From Teratosphaeria epicoccoides (Eukaryota; Ascomycota; Dothideomycetes; Mycosphaerellales; Teratosphaeriaceae), in the NCBI GenBank assembly GCA_021401465.1, contig JADDMT010000007.1, positions 1 through 64,000 on the forward strand: a stretch of DNA of 64,000 nt, given 5' to 3'. The position numbers and the translations under genes were made by a program. The notes beneath the pieces are model-generated. The model saw only the letters and a program-made list of their open reading frames with translations, was not told the origin of the DNA and made no database searches. This document shows, piece after piece, positions 1 to 11,830 of this stretch. The stretch's first letter is position 1; each line of letters starts with the position of its first letter.

Positions 1-51
1 CCCTCTCTTCCCCCCCCCTCTCCACAGCCACCATTCCTTCACAGCGTCACC

Positions 52-1149
52 ATGGGTCTGGCTGGCCAGAAGAAGCGATCCAAGTTGTCGCACGATCCGA
101 ACAACACCAAGTGGTCCAGGTCGACGACCAACTTCGGGCACAAGATCCTGTCCAAGCAAGGATGGAAACCGGGCGGCTACCTAGGCGCTGAGAATGCTGC
201 CCACCAGCACCACTATACTGCTGCAAATGCATCGCATATCAAAGTCATGCTGCGCGAGCACGGGCTAGGTCTGGGCGCAAAGAGCGGTGGTGCGGCCAAT
301 GCAGATTCTTTCGGGCTGGCTCTTCTTTCTGGTGTGTTTGGCAGATTGAACGGCAAGAGCGAGGGCGAAGTGCAGAAGCAGCAGGACAGTCTGCGGGACG
401 CGGGACTGCGATCATGGCAGGCGCAAAAGCACGGCTTCATCAGCTTCGTGAGAGGAGGCTTGCTGGTGGGCGACAAGATCGAGGCGAAGCCTGGCAAGCA
501 GGGCGAGGCAACAGCAGAGGACGCCAAGATGTCGTCTGATCAGATGTCGGAGAAAGGGAGCAAGAAGCGGAAGTCTGAGGCGCAGACGAATGGAGCTATG
601 GAAGAGAGGTTGAAGACGAAGAGCAAGAAGAGCAAAGCTGAGACTAGAGAGGAAGCAGCGTCTGGCTCGATAAGCTCGATGCAGACCGAGGCGACGACAG
701 AACAGATGATCGAGGGAAAGAGACAAGCGGCAGCCAGCTCGTCAAGCGGCGAGGGCTCCAAGGGCGAGGCCGAGGCAGCAGCCGCCAAAGCCAAGCGAAA
801 AGCCGATAAGAAGGAAAAGCGAGAAGAGAGGGAGCGACGCAGAGCGGCGAAAGCTAATCTCCAGGCCAGCACAGATTCCTCGAAGCTAGAATCGAAGGCA
901 GAGAGGCGAGCCCGGAAGGAGGAACGTCGAAAGCGGAAGGAGCAGAAACGATTGGAGCGTGCCAAGTCCTTCACTTCAGCTTCAGCTACACCTGCCACAG
1001 GTACAGGCGTCTCCACACCAAACGCAAACATGGCATTCGGAGGCAGCAGGCACGCCGTACGGCAGCGATACATCCAGCAGAAGCGGCTCGCGTCAATGGA
1101 CGCAAAGGCATTGAATGAGATTCTGATGATCAAAGCCGTAAAGGCATAG
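52..1149 (+). CDS. PXR1: PXR1/PinX1-like G-patch protein
   Basis: Intronless 365-residue protein. In yeast this family acts in the nucleolus in rRNA and snoRNA maturation, stimulating the Prp43 helicase through its G-patch, and inhibits telomerase. The first 25 residues (MGLAGQKKRSK, then DPNNTKWS) and the glycine-rich G-patch at about residues 25-80 (GHKILSKQGWKPGGYLG, later GLGLGAK) match the family closely. The middle and C-terminal parts are highly charged lysine/glutamate repeats, as is usual for PXR1, and the end carries the conserved block RHAVRQRYIQQKR. The start is the first ATG, in a good context (CACCATGG), preceded by a C/T-rich leader that fills the first 45 bases. Identity is recognised from the G-patch and the N-terminus; the rest is low complexity. 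Confidence 0.93.
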   Translation: MGLAGQKKRSKLSHDPNNTKWSRSTTNFGHKILSKQGWKPGGYLGAENAAHQHHYTAANASHIKVMLREHGLGLGAKSGGAANADSFGLALLSGVFGRLNGKSEGEVQKQQDSLRDAGLRSWQAQKHGFISFVRGGLLVGDKIEAKPGKQGEATAEDAKMSSDQMSEKGSKKRKSEAQTNGAMEERLKTKSKKSKAETREEAASGSISSMQTEATTEQMIEGKRQAAASSSSGEGSKGEAEAAAAKAKRKADKKEKREERERRRAAKANLQASTDSSKLESKAERRARKEERRKRKEQKRLERAKSFTSASATPATGTGVSTPNANMAFGGSRHAVRQRYIQQKRLASMDAKALNEILMIKAVKA

Positions 1150-1241
1150 ACTTGTTGGCGCTATTGGCGCTGTGGATACCCATATATTGTCGTATGCTTT
1201 GCAGAAAAGTGACACGTCGCCTGCTTCGACTCAACACCAAG

Positions 1242-2121
1242 TCAGTTTAACGGCCGATTATATTCCTTCGTCAACCCCCACTCGATCGCCCAATGACTCG
1301 GTGGCGGTCTTGACACCATGCCCCAAGCCTGCATCTCCTGCGTCTCATGCATATTATTCACATCTTTAGCAGGATTGTAGTGCTCAAAATCCACAATACT
1401 CAGCTGCTTCGTGGCAGGTTCCCATAGGATATTCCGGAGCGCGCAGTCATAGGGCGCGATGCCGAGGCGCCAAATTCCTCTGCTCAACCATCAGATCAAA
1501 GCACGATCCGGTCGGTCCTCATTCATACATAGGACTCACTTCAGAATCTCGAAAAACCTCCGCCGAATCTCCTCCTTCGCCTCATCACCGAGCGACCAAT
1601 ACTTCGCCTCCATCAGATCCTTCCCAGGCATCTTCGTCATGACGGTGTACGCCACATAGCCACCCGGCCACAGGCCACGCGGTCCTTGCGGCTTACATGT
1701 CGCAGCGATGAGGTGCGGTACACCCTCTGTTCCACGCTCCGTAAAGAGCTCCAGCGCCTCTAGCTCGGCAGCCGTTGTCTCGCTGGGACCAGACAGGGGC
1801 TCCACAGGGTCATCCGATGCGGGTCGGGGAGGGACTCTATGCGCGTTAGTATGGATTGATAGCAAAGGCCAGGAGAAGATGGATGTACTGGACTTTGACC
1901 TTCAGGACGAATTCTGGCGTATCATTTTCTGGAGGCTTTCCTGTGTCGGCTGATAGCTGGACTTGTCTACACGTGTACAGAATACGTGCTTCTCCAGGAT
2001 CCCGTCGATAGTCCGTGATCGCTCGTATCCGCTCATACTGGCTACCGTTCGCAAATTCAATGACCTTGTCCAAGAAGGTTTCTGGGTCTATGAGCAATGT
2101 ATCTGTGCCATTTGCAGCCAT
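1242..2121 (-). CDS. APH/protein kinase-fold fungal protein, three exons
   Basis: Three exons on the minus strand: 2121-1889, 1836-1540 and 1479-1242. Introns are 1837-1888 (donor GTACAT, branch TACTAAC, acceptor TAG) and 1480-1539 (donor GTGAGT). The phases fit and give about 255 residues. The last exon contains GIAPYDCALRNILW followed by IVDFEHY, which has the layout of the catalytic loop and metal-binding Asp of aminoglycoside-phosphotransferase-like kinases; the middle exon has YTVMTKMPGKDL, typical of the hinge region in this fungal family. The substrate is unknown, and these proteins are usually annotated only as protein kinase-like. The start is the ATG at 2121; an earlier in-frame codon at 2139 is TTG. 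The protein is short for a complete kinase fold, so the N-lobe may be reduced. Confidence 0.75.
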
Positions 2122-2452
2122 CTTGGTTTCATCTTGCAATTCTTCGCCCTATACCTGTGTCGACCTCCAGCTTGAAAGGGCTGCAGCACGTGAGGTCTAT
2201 CAAGATGCTAGCCGGGAATGTGGCTTTCGTCCGAGGTCTGCGGGGCGAAAAGCTTTCAGCTGAAATGGGGTAGACATTATAGATTATTTCGTTATGAGCG
2301 TCGAGTGTATCTTGTGATACATGTAAATCTACACTATCACTCAAAAATTACAGGTGGCGCAGCAAAGTCCGATCTTGACCGCAAGTGGGTATCGAGCACG
2401 AAACACAACAGCATCGCTAAGAAACCGCTCACAAAATCATTTATCCTCGCCT
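2122..2452. other. Intergenic gap
   Basis: About 330 bases between two minus-strand genes. It must hold the 3' end of the DUF8004 transcript and the promoter of the kinase-fold gene. I see no further coding signal or repeat in it. Confidence 0.5.
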
Positions 2453-5060
2453 TCATCTTATCCTGCCCCGTCCTCTTGGGTCTTGCTCCTGCTCGTATTC
2501 AAGTCCGTCTCGGCTCTGGACTTGGCGCGAGACATACAGACGAACTCCAGTTGGCTTGTACAATTCCTCGCTTCCAGCCCACGGGCGCCGCGCGAGTTTG
2601 GAGACCGGCAAGCTCCGACTCCGACTATCGAAGCCAGGATATCCTGTAGGGACATAGCAACCAGCGTTGATGCCATTAAACGCGGCATGCCGTACACCAG
2701 ACCTGCGTGACCCATGCTGAAGACTGTACCGCGCGCCTTCCCAACCAATATCGGGATTTGCCGGCGCGTAGCTCAGAGGTCGTCGATGGGTGGAATGGAT
2801 GAATTCGTCCTCGTCTTCGGCAGACGAAGCATCCGTAGTTGCAGATTCAATCTCAAACATCAGATTCGATGATCTGTCCGACTCAATATGGCTCCTGCTC
2901 GTTATATTGGTGGAAGCATCAGACGGATTCCGTGAGATGTCTACGGCAGATGTCAGCCGGTCGGCACTCAAGGGCGGCTCCAAAGCAGGATCGAACATTA
3001 GATCGAGCTGCGTGTCTTGCCATACGGGTTCCTCGTTGACATTGTCCAGACCAAAATCGAAAGCGGCCAGGGCATCAGTGGTCGGTCCAGTCTCTTCTAC
3101 CTGCACCTCACATGGAGCCGACACCTCAGAACAAACACTGTCCTCCTTGTCTGCGATGTCGTAGCCGCTGGTATCCTCAAGCGTCCCAACCCAGGAACTC
3201 GCAAGCGACGGGGGACGAGTGTCAGGCATCTTCTGCACGCTGTTGCGGCGGGAGAAGGATCGCTGCAGCGCCGAAACGCCCGAATGGACGCTATATCGGA
3301 ACGACGCTGGTCGCGACAATGGCATCTTGGTGCGCGATGACGCCGGCGCCACTGCGACCCGATCCAGCTGGGCGTTGCGCTTCACAGAAGGTGATTGAGA
3401 ACTGAAATAGTCTTCTGCGCAATCGGCCTCACAGTCAGGATGGATCGAGATCCTTGACCCGCGACCCTCTTCGGGCGATGGTGGCAACGCCGGCAAGTCT
3501 AGGAGATTCGTCGTCGACATCCCGCGGTTCACGCTCGTTTCCGCCTCCAGCCATGCCGGACGGCCGGCATCGGGCACGCAGAGCGGATAGGAGGGTGTCT
3601 TAGTTTCGCCGACCTCAATCGGTGATGTCGTAATGCTAATCAGCATCTGTAGAACACCGTATATGAGTAGCCATCTGACTTTCCGCGCCTCACTGACTGA
3701 CAACCGTTCCTCCAGCGGCAGTCTCTCAAAGCACTGATACTCTTGCACCAATTCACTTTCCATGACCATTGGGTCACTCGAATTCGTTGCCTGAGCAAGT
3801 GCTTGGCGAATACTGGGATCGGCAAGAATAGTCTTCCCAAGTTTAAGCTCCCTCAAGCCCCGCTTGACACTCGCAGACCTTTTCCGCGCCGGCAAAACTG
3901 GCAGTAGTGGCATAGGGTGAGGCAGAGGCGGGTACCCGTGCTTTTCATCAAATGCCTGTACATTCTGCGCGACGCAGATCCCTCCGTTGACATTCCGGCT
4001 ATTCGTCGGGTCCGTGCTCGATTCTTCATCAACCAGATACTTATACAGGCTGTGGAAGGAGTAATACATCTTCGTCCACAGTCTCTTGTTCCAAGGCCCG
4101 TCCTCACTAGGTGGGTAGTATCCAAGCTTCTCGACATAGTAGTTGTGCAGACAACTCCTGAAACGATCGAGATGGTCTCTCGCGGGCTTGCTCAGGCCCA
4201 GATTCTCACGGCCGAGCTCATACTCCAAGAATGTTCCCAGAGCTTGGATAACTTTTGCAATATAGATCTCCATCTTCAGAGAAGCGCGGGTCACCATTGC
4301 TTTGGTGGAATTGCTCAGGATGTCGTATTCAGGACTTTGATGTAACCGTTCGTGCATACCCACACTGTGGACGAAAGACACTGTCCACAAGGTTTTCAAC
4401 TGTGCCCATTCAGCCAAGGCCAAACTTGCCAGAGCATAATCCACGTTCTCCGCCATGTCTGAGTAGCCCTGCTGCTGATAATACTGTGTGAAGTTCTCCG
4501 AAATGTCTGCCTCAGGCTGCCACTCTTTTATGCGCTCCACCAAGCGTACGAACGCAAGACCCAATGTCTCGCCTACTAAGGGTGTTGAGGTTGCATAGGC
4601 GAAGAAGTTGCGGGTTGTCAGGTGGAAGTCGTATGTCTGTGCTTTCGTGAGGCCGGCAGGCGCTGGGATGTACATCTCATATGTCTTCGGGCCGGTTCGT
4701 CTGCTTGTTTGACTGCAACGATGGAGGCAACGTTCCAGGAGATACTCGCACCTCGTTGCCCTGATATGTTCATATCTCAGCCGGAAACTTGGGCCTTGTT
4801 GTGCGCCGCTGAGGGCGTAAAGATGCACATAGCAGTCGCCGTCTTCAAACCAAAGCGTTGGGTCCTGCAAACGAGTCAGCTAAATGCCCTTCACCTAAGC
4901 AGTGCAAAGCACGTACTTTGCGAAATCCATCCCATCTGTTCAATGTTCTTTTGGATCCGTTGTAGTGCCTGATCGATCCCGACGATATTTGTGGCCTAGG
5001 CGTTGCAGTGTTGGGAGGACAAGACCTCTCCGTACGCAACGTTGGCACCTTCATCCTCAT
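2453..5060 (-). CDS. DUF8004-type fungal protein, two exons
   Basis: Two exons: 5060-4917 and 4864-2453, joined across a 52-bp intron (4865-4916, donor GTACGT, acceptor TTTGCAG), for about 851 residues. The splice joins RHYNGSKRTLNRWDGFRK to DPTLWFEDGDCYVHLY, a junction expected for the fungal DUF8004 family. The N-terminal ~300 residues hold the conserved domain (FRLRYEHI, then a helical region with LWTKMYYSFHSLYKYL). The C-terminal ~450 residues are polar and serine-rich, probably disordered, with several Arg-Ser stretches that could be phosphorylated. No enzymatic motif is visible and the function is unknown. It lies head-to-tail with the kinase-fold gene (end 2453, next start 2121). Further 5' exons cannot be excluded, because only the first ATG of the upstream ORF was used. 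Confidence 0.8.
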
Positions 5061-7820
5061 GCAGTCCGTGTGAAACAGATGATCGTGTCCAGCAATGAAC
5101 CTACAGCAGGCGATGATGGAGACCAGGGCAAGCAGGTAGGTATGAACTGTTGAATCGCAAGATCAATTGACAGGATCCAGTCTCCTGGTGCACTGCAGCA
5201 GATCATGCAGGCAATCCTCGTGCTGATGCAACTAAAAGGTGCACAGCATATTGAATTCGGTGGCTGGTGTGTCTGTGAATCCGCCGTGGTGATACAGACA
5301 GATGGGTTATTATGAAAGTGAAGGGATTGAACAGACAGAGTTGATCTCTTGCCACGGCCGACCTGAAGATAGAAGCACAAACCTAGCAAGATTCATCCCG
5401 GTCCGTGCAAGGCATCATGGAGGCGGCAATCGTTGCATCTTTCTTACGCTGACGAGGCGCACCTCTGATTGCCGATCTCAACGGCGGCTACAGCGAAAGG
5501 GAGTTGACCTTCTTCGCTAGCGTTGGGACCATTCAGACATCGATCAGATCGTTTGCTGCCAGCGCAAGTCCATATCTTGAGATGTCGAGCGCGGCTTGCC
5601 ATTGCCCATTCACCAGTGCTTAGGATGAAATTCTCCCGAAGACTAGACCCATACAAAGAAAGGTTTGGAGGTGAGGTGTGTGTCGGAGATCACTAGCGTA
5701 GCCAGACTGCATCTCGATTTCTTGAACAAGCTAGTCATGTCGATCGTGCATATTCAATAAGGCTAGAGTACGTCACCACCGCGAATAGTGGTGTAATTAC
5801 TGCATTGAGATGCACATACTGGATACCAACACACGTCGACAGAAACCCTGCCTCAACTTTTAGTGCGATAAAGAGCGTCGACGGACAAGTCTAGCTCGCA
5901 CCGTCATCAGCCTGTCTCATGCTGCGTCCAAATTCAGGGCAGTCACAAACGTGTCTCGCCTCGCCTGATTCAGTCCGCCAGCCCAGAACGACGTCCGAAG
6001 TCATCGCGAGCCTGCAGAGAAGCTGCACCACGAACTTGGCCTCATAGTAATCATGGCCAGCAGAGTCCACAGCGGTAGACCTACCACGACATCCCTTCAC
6101 AACGTATTATATTGCTTGTCATATACTACTAGCGCTTGGCACCAGCGGGAACCCTCCACTATCCATGGAGAAAGCCTGGTCAGCCACATGCTCTCAATGC
6201 GCCAATCAAAGCTTTGATCTAGACCAGCGTCTGGCCAGTGGGACGACGGGACGATGAGGAGCGTAGATCCGGCCTTGTCGCCGTGCAGTCTGGAATTCTC
6301 GATCTTCGAATATTCACAGTGCGTTGGTAACCTCAAGGTTGACGTTGTCGCCGGACACGGGTAGACCACGGAGCTCATCTCACGCGTCTCAGAAATTTCG
6401 GCTTGGGTCTGTTCTGCAATGCGAGCGAGGCGTTGCGAACAGGCTGCCGAAGTACGGCGTATCAGCGCGATGTCTTTCTTATATAGCCTTGCCACCTGCA
6501 GCGTTGAAGATCTAAGGCTGGCATTTTGCAGGAGAGTGGAGCTCGGGGACCGGTGCTGCCGCCAATATTTGGGTTCGCACCAGTGTAACTGCCGGAAAGA
6601 GTGCAGTGTCTTACACGCATGACTCGCAGCAACGAAGAGGAAATCAGTGCCCTGCTCAGTGGTGGTTCAGCAGTATCGTTGCGTCGATTACTCGGCTCTG
6701 GGACTGCCATCTAATTGGAAAATATGGACGGTCGCTGAAGAATCTGTTTAGGACGGGGCCGTGAGGCCAACAACGAACCCCAGCCTTCCCTCGCATTGTG
6801 GTCTCGATTATCGGTATTTTGAGGACTACAGTCACTCGTCCTCTCAACTATGACTGCCACCGATCTTCTGCTAGAATCTTTGAAAGAACCTAGATTTCGA
6901 CATTATTCAGCTTCTGCGTATGAAAAGCCAGACCTGAGGACCCATTCTCGTCCATCATGTCAGTCAGTCAACCCATTGATTGTGTTGGCACGGATGGCTG
7001 GAATTGGGAGTCCCCGAATTACTGCTTTTTGAAACGACTGACTGCTTTCTGAGACGGCTGTCGATACGACTAGATGATGGTCGACACGATTGCTTTTCCT
7101 CACAGGGCCGTTGATATCAGGTTGCTGCATGACACAAAGAGACGTGATGCTGTTAAGAGCCAACCTCAACTGGCTGGTGGGATGGTTGTTGCCCCTGCTA
7201 GTTGATTTCGCGAACACCGGGTCACACAGGGATGGACAGCGAAGGCGAGGAGACTCTGAAGGGATCAGGCAGCAGTCCATGAGCACTCCTGCTCAGAAGA
7301 TTTCAAGGTCCAGGACTCCATTCCCCTGCTGTGCCATCTCGAACTCGGCGATTCAAGCCCGCATGCACATCAGACGCTCTCTTGAGCCTGTCAACTACTC
7401 ATTAACATAAACGCCGTCAGTAGCAGAGCCCGCTTGGCTTGCCACCTGTGCTGAACCTCGCGTCGTGCCTTGCAGTAGAAGCGCGTAATGCCGCTGTGGG
7501 CGCAGCGCTGAGGCACAAGAAAAGCTTGGACAACGTTATGTCTTCTCAGGCAGGGTCAGCGAGCTGTGTGGTGCTCCGAGAAGCGTACAAAGGGCTGCGA
7601 AGTGCCTCCGGGAGTGACCCCAGCCGGCGCTGGAGCCTTTTCGAGGGAACTATGGGGAAGATGCACAATATACTCATACATGATGCCGCCGTAGATTTCA
7701 GTCTGCCATCCTTAATGATATTGCTGAATCACTTTTGCTGCCATCCGAGAAGCTGGCCAGTAGCTCCACAAATCAGAGTAGGGTACCGTCACTTCCATCA
7801 CAACCTGTCGGAATCCAAAC
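5061..7820. other. Gene-poor stretch, possible relict coding fragments
   Basis: No gene model can be supported over 2.7 kb. The part next to 5060 is probably promoter and 5' leader of the DUF8004 gene. Two overlapping minus-strand ORFs at 6495-6097 and 6100-5891 have protein-like composition (STLLIVPSSHWPD; HDYYEAKFVVQLLCRL) but lie in different frames and have no recognisable family; they could be remnants of a decayed gene. I see no repeats. Confidence 0.4.
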
Positions 7821-8513
7821 TTAGCTCGATTTCTTTTCAAGGAGCATCGTGTCCTCGTTGAAAGCATCACTCGCACCGTGGTCCCAATTGCAAGGGTCCC
7901 ATTCGGAAAACTGCCCATTAGCACCATGCGTGGTCCACATCTGAGCTGTCAAGAACACGCCGGCCAATCTCGGTTGCTTCGAAGGAGATGGTGCACTTGA
8001 CACCACCAATATGTGGAGTGCACCTGATGGCAGTCCAGCTTCTGACGTGCTGATATCGATCGTTGATGGTGAGCTCATGCCTCCCCAGAGGCTGCCCGAA
8101 GGCACACCGCCGCTGTCAAAAGTCGCCAGCTGGCCGAAAGTCGGGCGTTGCTCACGCCCCGGCGTCTTGTTCTTCACATCTTCTTGCTTAATACCTTTCT
8201 GCGCAACCACCGACCCTGAACGTGACAATGTATACTGTTTTGCGACATCGCTGATGCTGTGTGGCGAGTGCGAAAGCGAATACTACTCTTGCTTCGTGGT
8301 CGCCGCAGTCGTTGCAGTCTGTTGTACAGGGTCCGGACTCATGGTCGCCGCTTTGGCAGCAGCAGCGTTGGCCTTATCCTTATTCTTTCTGGTACGATGT
8401 CTTTCCGAACATGCATTGCAAGTCAAATTTTGGCGATTGAAGCGCCGAAAGTCCTCGATCGGTTTCGCCTTCCTGCAGCCTGTACATGTCTGCATCCCTG
8501 CTGGAGCCTCCAT
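7821..8513 (-). CDS. Possible small zinc-binding protein interrupted by a TAG or intron
   Basis: From the ATG at 8513 the frame encodes MEAPAGMQTCTGCRKAKP, then CNACSERHRTRKNKDK: two CxxC pairs (TCTGC and TCNAC) about 20 residues apart, followed by a basic stretch. That is the layout of a small fungal zinc-ribbon-like domain, perhaps DNA or RNA binding. The frame stops at TAG 8283-8285 after 76 residues, but exactly the same frame stays open for another ~150 codons to 7821 and ends in an acidic, aromatic-rich tail (FSEWDPCNWDHG). The stop may lie inside an unrecognised intron, for instance donor GTCCGG or GTACAA upstream with an acceptor at ...TTCAG or ...AACAG downstream, or the gene may be broken. 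No strong branch site is visible. Treat both product and exon structure as tentative. Confidence 0.4.
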
Positions 8514-10044
8514 GCTGTCTTTCTTGAATGCGTCACCGGGGCAAGAATGGAATAGGCGGCGTGCAGTGTGTTGTCCTGCTGACAGGTGGACATGGGAATG
8601 GTGGTGGATCACTTTGTGGGCGTCGCGCAAATGAGGGCAGGAAGGCCGATCAAGAAAGGCAGGTGCGCAGTTTTGAAAAGGCAGTTGGTTGGCGCTAATT
8701 GTGGGGCTACACACTTCCGGACACGGGAGTGATTATGAGGTACTAACCAGCTTTGCGTCATTCGCCTCCTTACTTCAGTTGGAATCTCTTCGTCTCTTGC
8801 TACTCATCACATCTTGACCTCGTGACAGCGACGCGTTCCGGTGAATCTTTCCCAATCTAGAAGGAACGCATGCGCCTGTGATCTCTCAGCGTGGCGGAGT
8901 TCCCGGGCCTCCCTGCCGTCGAGGCTGCCAAATTGAATAGCTTGCCAACTGGAACATGAGTAACCAAAGCTTCCTGGAAAGGCACACATCGACATCCGCG
9001 TCAATACATTCTCCCCTCATGCCATTGACTGATCACGGCTGTGGAAACTCGATGAAAAGCAGGCCGCTGACACGAGAATGATCGACACCACATGATCCTC
9101 GCTGGTTGTACATGTGCCCTAGACAAAATCTACCATGAGCTAGCTGTATACGCGCTCCATCGTCATCCTGCTGTCTCGACAAAAGCAGGAGCATTACCTG
9201 GACATCCTTGCTCCAATAACAGGCGCAGCCGTTCAATCCGATCTCAACACCGCAGCAGGATCTCCAACAGGTTTACCATATCCTGGTTGGCGGCTCCGTG
9301 CAGCCTCTGTGGCCATCAATCGCACATGGGTGCCACAGCCGTGCTCTCTAAGTTGTGGTAGGTCGTCAAGACCCTCGTGTCCGATCTCATGCAGCAGTCG
9401 AGCAGCAGAATGTGCTGTTTCACGTTCGAGAAAGTGTTCGACCTCAGCACTTTTTATCGGACGTTTTCGGAACACGGGAAACCTTCAGTGACGCGGCAGT
9501 CAAAGAAATCCTGTCACCAGGCACTGTTGATGCTATCGACTGCTGGTCTCGACATCTCGTGTTGGGCCTTTCACCTGAGGTCCTGATGGGGGTGAAGCTG
9601 AGACCAGCTGGTTTGACTTGACGATACAGAGGTGATCAAGCCTGTAAGTCTCGGACGTCGCGAAGGCCCACCTGATATCTCTCCCGGTCCGAGCATCTCG
9701 GCAGGTGCACGAGAGGTGCTCCGAGCCTGGTGAGCGTGAGAACATCAGCCGTTCCTTTCAAACTGACCGCTGCCGGTCCTCGGCGAATGCGCAGCTCAAC
9801 TGCATACGATGCCCTATGTAGGCGCCCTCGGGCTTCGAATGCCTTGGCATCATCAGGCGCTAAGCAATGCCGTGGTAAGGCCTTCATGAGCTCTGTCGCA
9901 GCGGATCAGGAGGAAAGACTACAGGCATGACGACCGCAGCTCTGACTGTGGTACAGCCTCGATCGTAATAGTAACCCCTCGTCCGATCATGCCATGAGCC
10001 AGGAATTAAATCCGCGTAATTACAAAGCGCTATGTACAGGTGTG
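8514..10044. other. Gene-free stretch
   Basis: About 1.5 kb without a convincing coding region, RNA gene or repeat. It should contain the promoter of the zinc-binding candidate on its left and the 3' flank of the MFS transporter on its right. Short ORFs on both strands have no family signature and mostly start at non-ATG codons. Confidence 0.5.
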
Positions 10045-11830
10045 CTATCTCAATCTTAAGATCTCGAGAATGTCATGGCGTGCAAAGAATGCGCGGTTCC
10101 TCTTGCCAAACACATCTGACGGCATGTTAGCGTGTGCTCTACTACTCTCGAACAGAGGAGAAGAAACTTACACATGAACAGAGTTAGTGCGCAGATCCCA
10201 ACTTGCACGCTTCCAACCCCAACGAAGACGGGTCGAATGCCGTGGTCGACCAGCCATTGGTATCCGCTGAAAGTCAATCCAAAGGAGAAGATATTCTTGA
10301 ATACCAATAGACAGGTAAAGCCCTCCACCGCAATGTCACGGTGCGCATCCACGATGTACAGTGCGGATGCCACAGCGCCAAGCACCATGCCCATAACCTC
10401 CAAGGCGAAGAAGAAATCTGGCCAGAGCCAGTGATATCGCCTGGTGTCATTCGCGGTGATACCAAATCCGTAAAGACCAGCGCAGCCAAAGATCAATTGC
10501 GGAATGACAAGTACCAAACGAAACTCGGGTTCGTAGACGCCTCTGTTCCACTTAGTCATAAGCTTCGCCAGTGGATCACTCATGATGCCGGACAGTGCGA
10601 ATCCAAGCAGCGCACCAATGAAGGCGCCTGTGTACATGTATCCGGTCTCGACCTCATTGAAAAAAAGCGGCGGCCCCAGCATGATGGCCGCCAGCACAAT
10701 ACCAATCAGGACAGTCCAGCCGATGAGCGTGCCTTGGATCAAGCAGGCCCACAAGATTCCAGGTTGGGCAAAGAGAGGGAGAGGCCTGAAGAGGAGGGGA
10801 AGATATCTTTCCCCCGACTTGCGGCCATTGAATGGCATCAGTACCTCTTTCGAGAACATCGGCGCCGCCTGGATATTTGACGTGTTCGATGCGTGTCCAG
10901 ACAGCGGCTTCTCAGACGACGTCGACTCGCCACAACGGTGAAGTTCGTAATCTGCGTTTTGACTGTCGTTGCGTGCGGTCGGCGCATGACGGTCAGTGTT
11001 GAAATGTGCCTCTCGCACAAATGTCGTCTCTGGAACGAAAAATATGACAAGCGGGAGCATCGCTCCGCTGAAGATAGTCAAAAGATAGAACGACCATTCC
11101 CAGCCAATAGTCGATGTGAGTTTGCCGACGATGACCGGCGTGAAGAAGGCACCTCCGAACAACGCCAGGTTGCTGATAGCCATACGTGTGCCTCTCTCGT
11201 GGACGAAGTAGAGATCACCGACGCTTGCGTTCACCAGAGCTTCAAACGGCGCCAGTCCCACTCCCTGAAAGAAGCGAGCCGCCATAAGCGAGTCGTAATT
11301 TCGACCGCTTCCGCCGCCCCATGCTGAGCTGACGATGATGATGATCGTGCCAATCAGGTATAGATGCCTCTTGCCCCAGATGCGTGCGCTTGGCACAAGG
11401 AAGAAACCAGCGACACCGACTCCCAGCAAATGATAGCCAGTCAATAACGCGATGTCATTGAACGGACGTCGGAAATGGAGGGTAAGTGTGAGAGTGTTTG
11501 CTGCAAGCAAGGGCGACAGTGTGGATGCAATTACAGAAAGTAGACACAGGATGAGTGTCGCTAGGTCTCGACGCCACAATGGCCAATTGAGCGGGTCTTT
11601 GGGATCGTCGCTAGGTTGTGGGACGAGGATGATACCATCTCTGCTTTGCTTCGATCCGCTCCACCACGTTCCTGTCGCAACTTCGAATTCTTCGAGCGTC
11701 GCAGTGCCTGCGACAGTAAAGGTACGTCAGCTCGTGCATGCCCCAATCAGACTGCGCGCCAGAACGGAGCAGACAGCTGCTTACCAGGAACGAACTCCAG
11801 CTTCTTGCTGTCCAGTACTCCAAGACCCAT
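10045..11830 (-). CDS. MFS transporter, three exons
   Basis: Exons are 11830-11785, 11707-10172 and 10115-10045, about 550 residues. Introns are 11708-11784 (GTAAGC ... CGCAG) and 10116-10171 (GTAAGT, branch GCTAACA, CAG). The short first exon encodes MGLGVLDSKKLEFVPG, a typical N-terminus of this fungal MFS group, followed by DPLNWPLWRRDLATLI just before the first membrane span. About 12 hydrophobic segments follow, with the loop after span 2 (GKRHLYLIG) and the PET motif near the central loop (FFVPETTFVREAHF). The last exon restores the conserved tail MYVFGKRNRAFFARHD, so the unspliced C-terminus is not real. It probably acts at the plasma membrane. The substrate cannot be read from sequence, and no biosynthetic genes lie next to it. 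Confidence 0.88.

Noticed and set aside
540..1133. 197-codon minus-strand ORF opposite PXR1
   Set aside because: It mirrors the Lys/Glu/Ser-rich coding sequence of PXR1 and has no family signature of its own.
10045..10171. Unspliced C-terminus of the first MFS transporter
   Set aside because: A GTAAGT...CTAAC...CAG intron restores the conserved MYVFGKR tail, so the readthrough end is an artefact.
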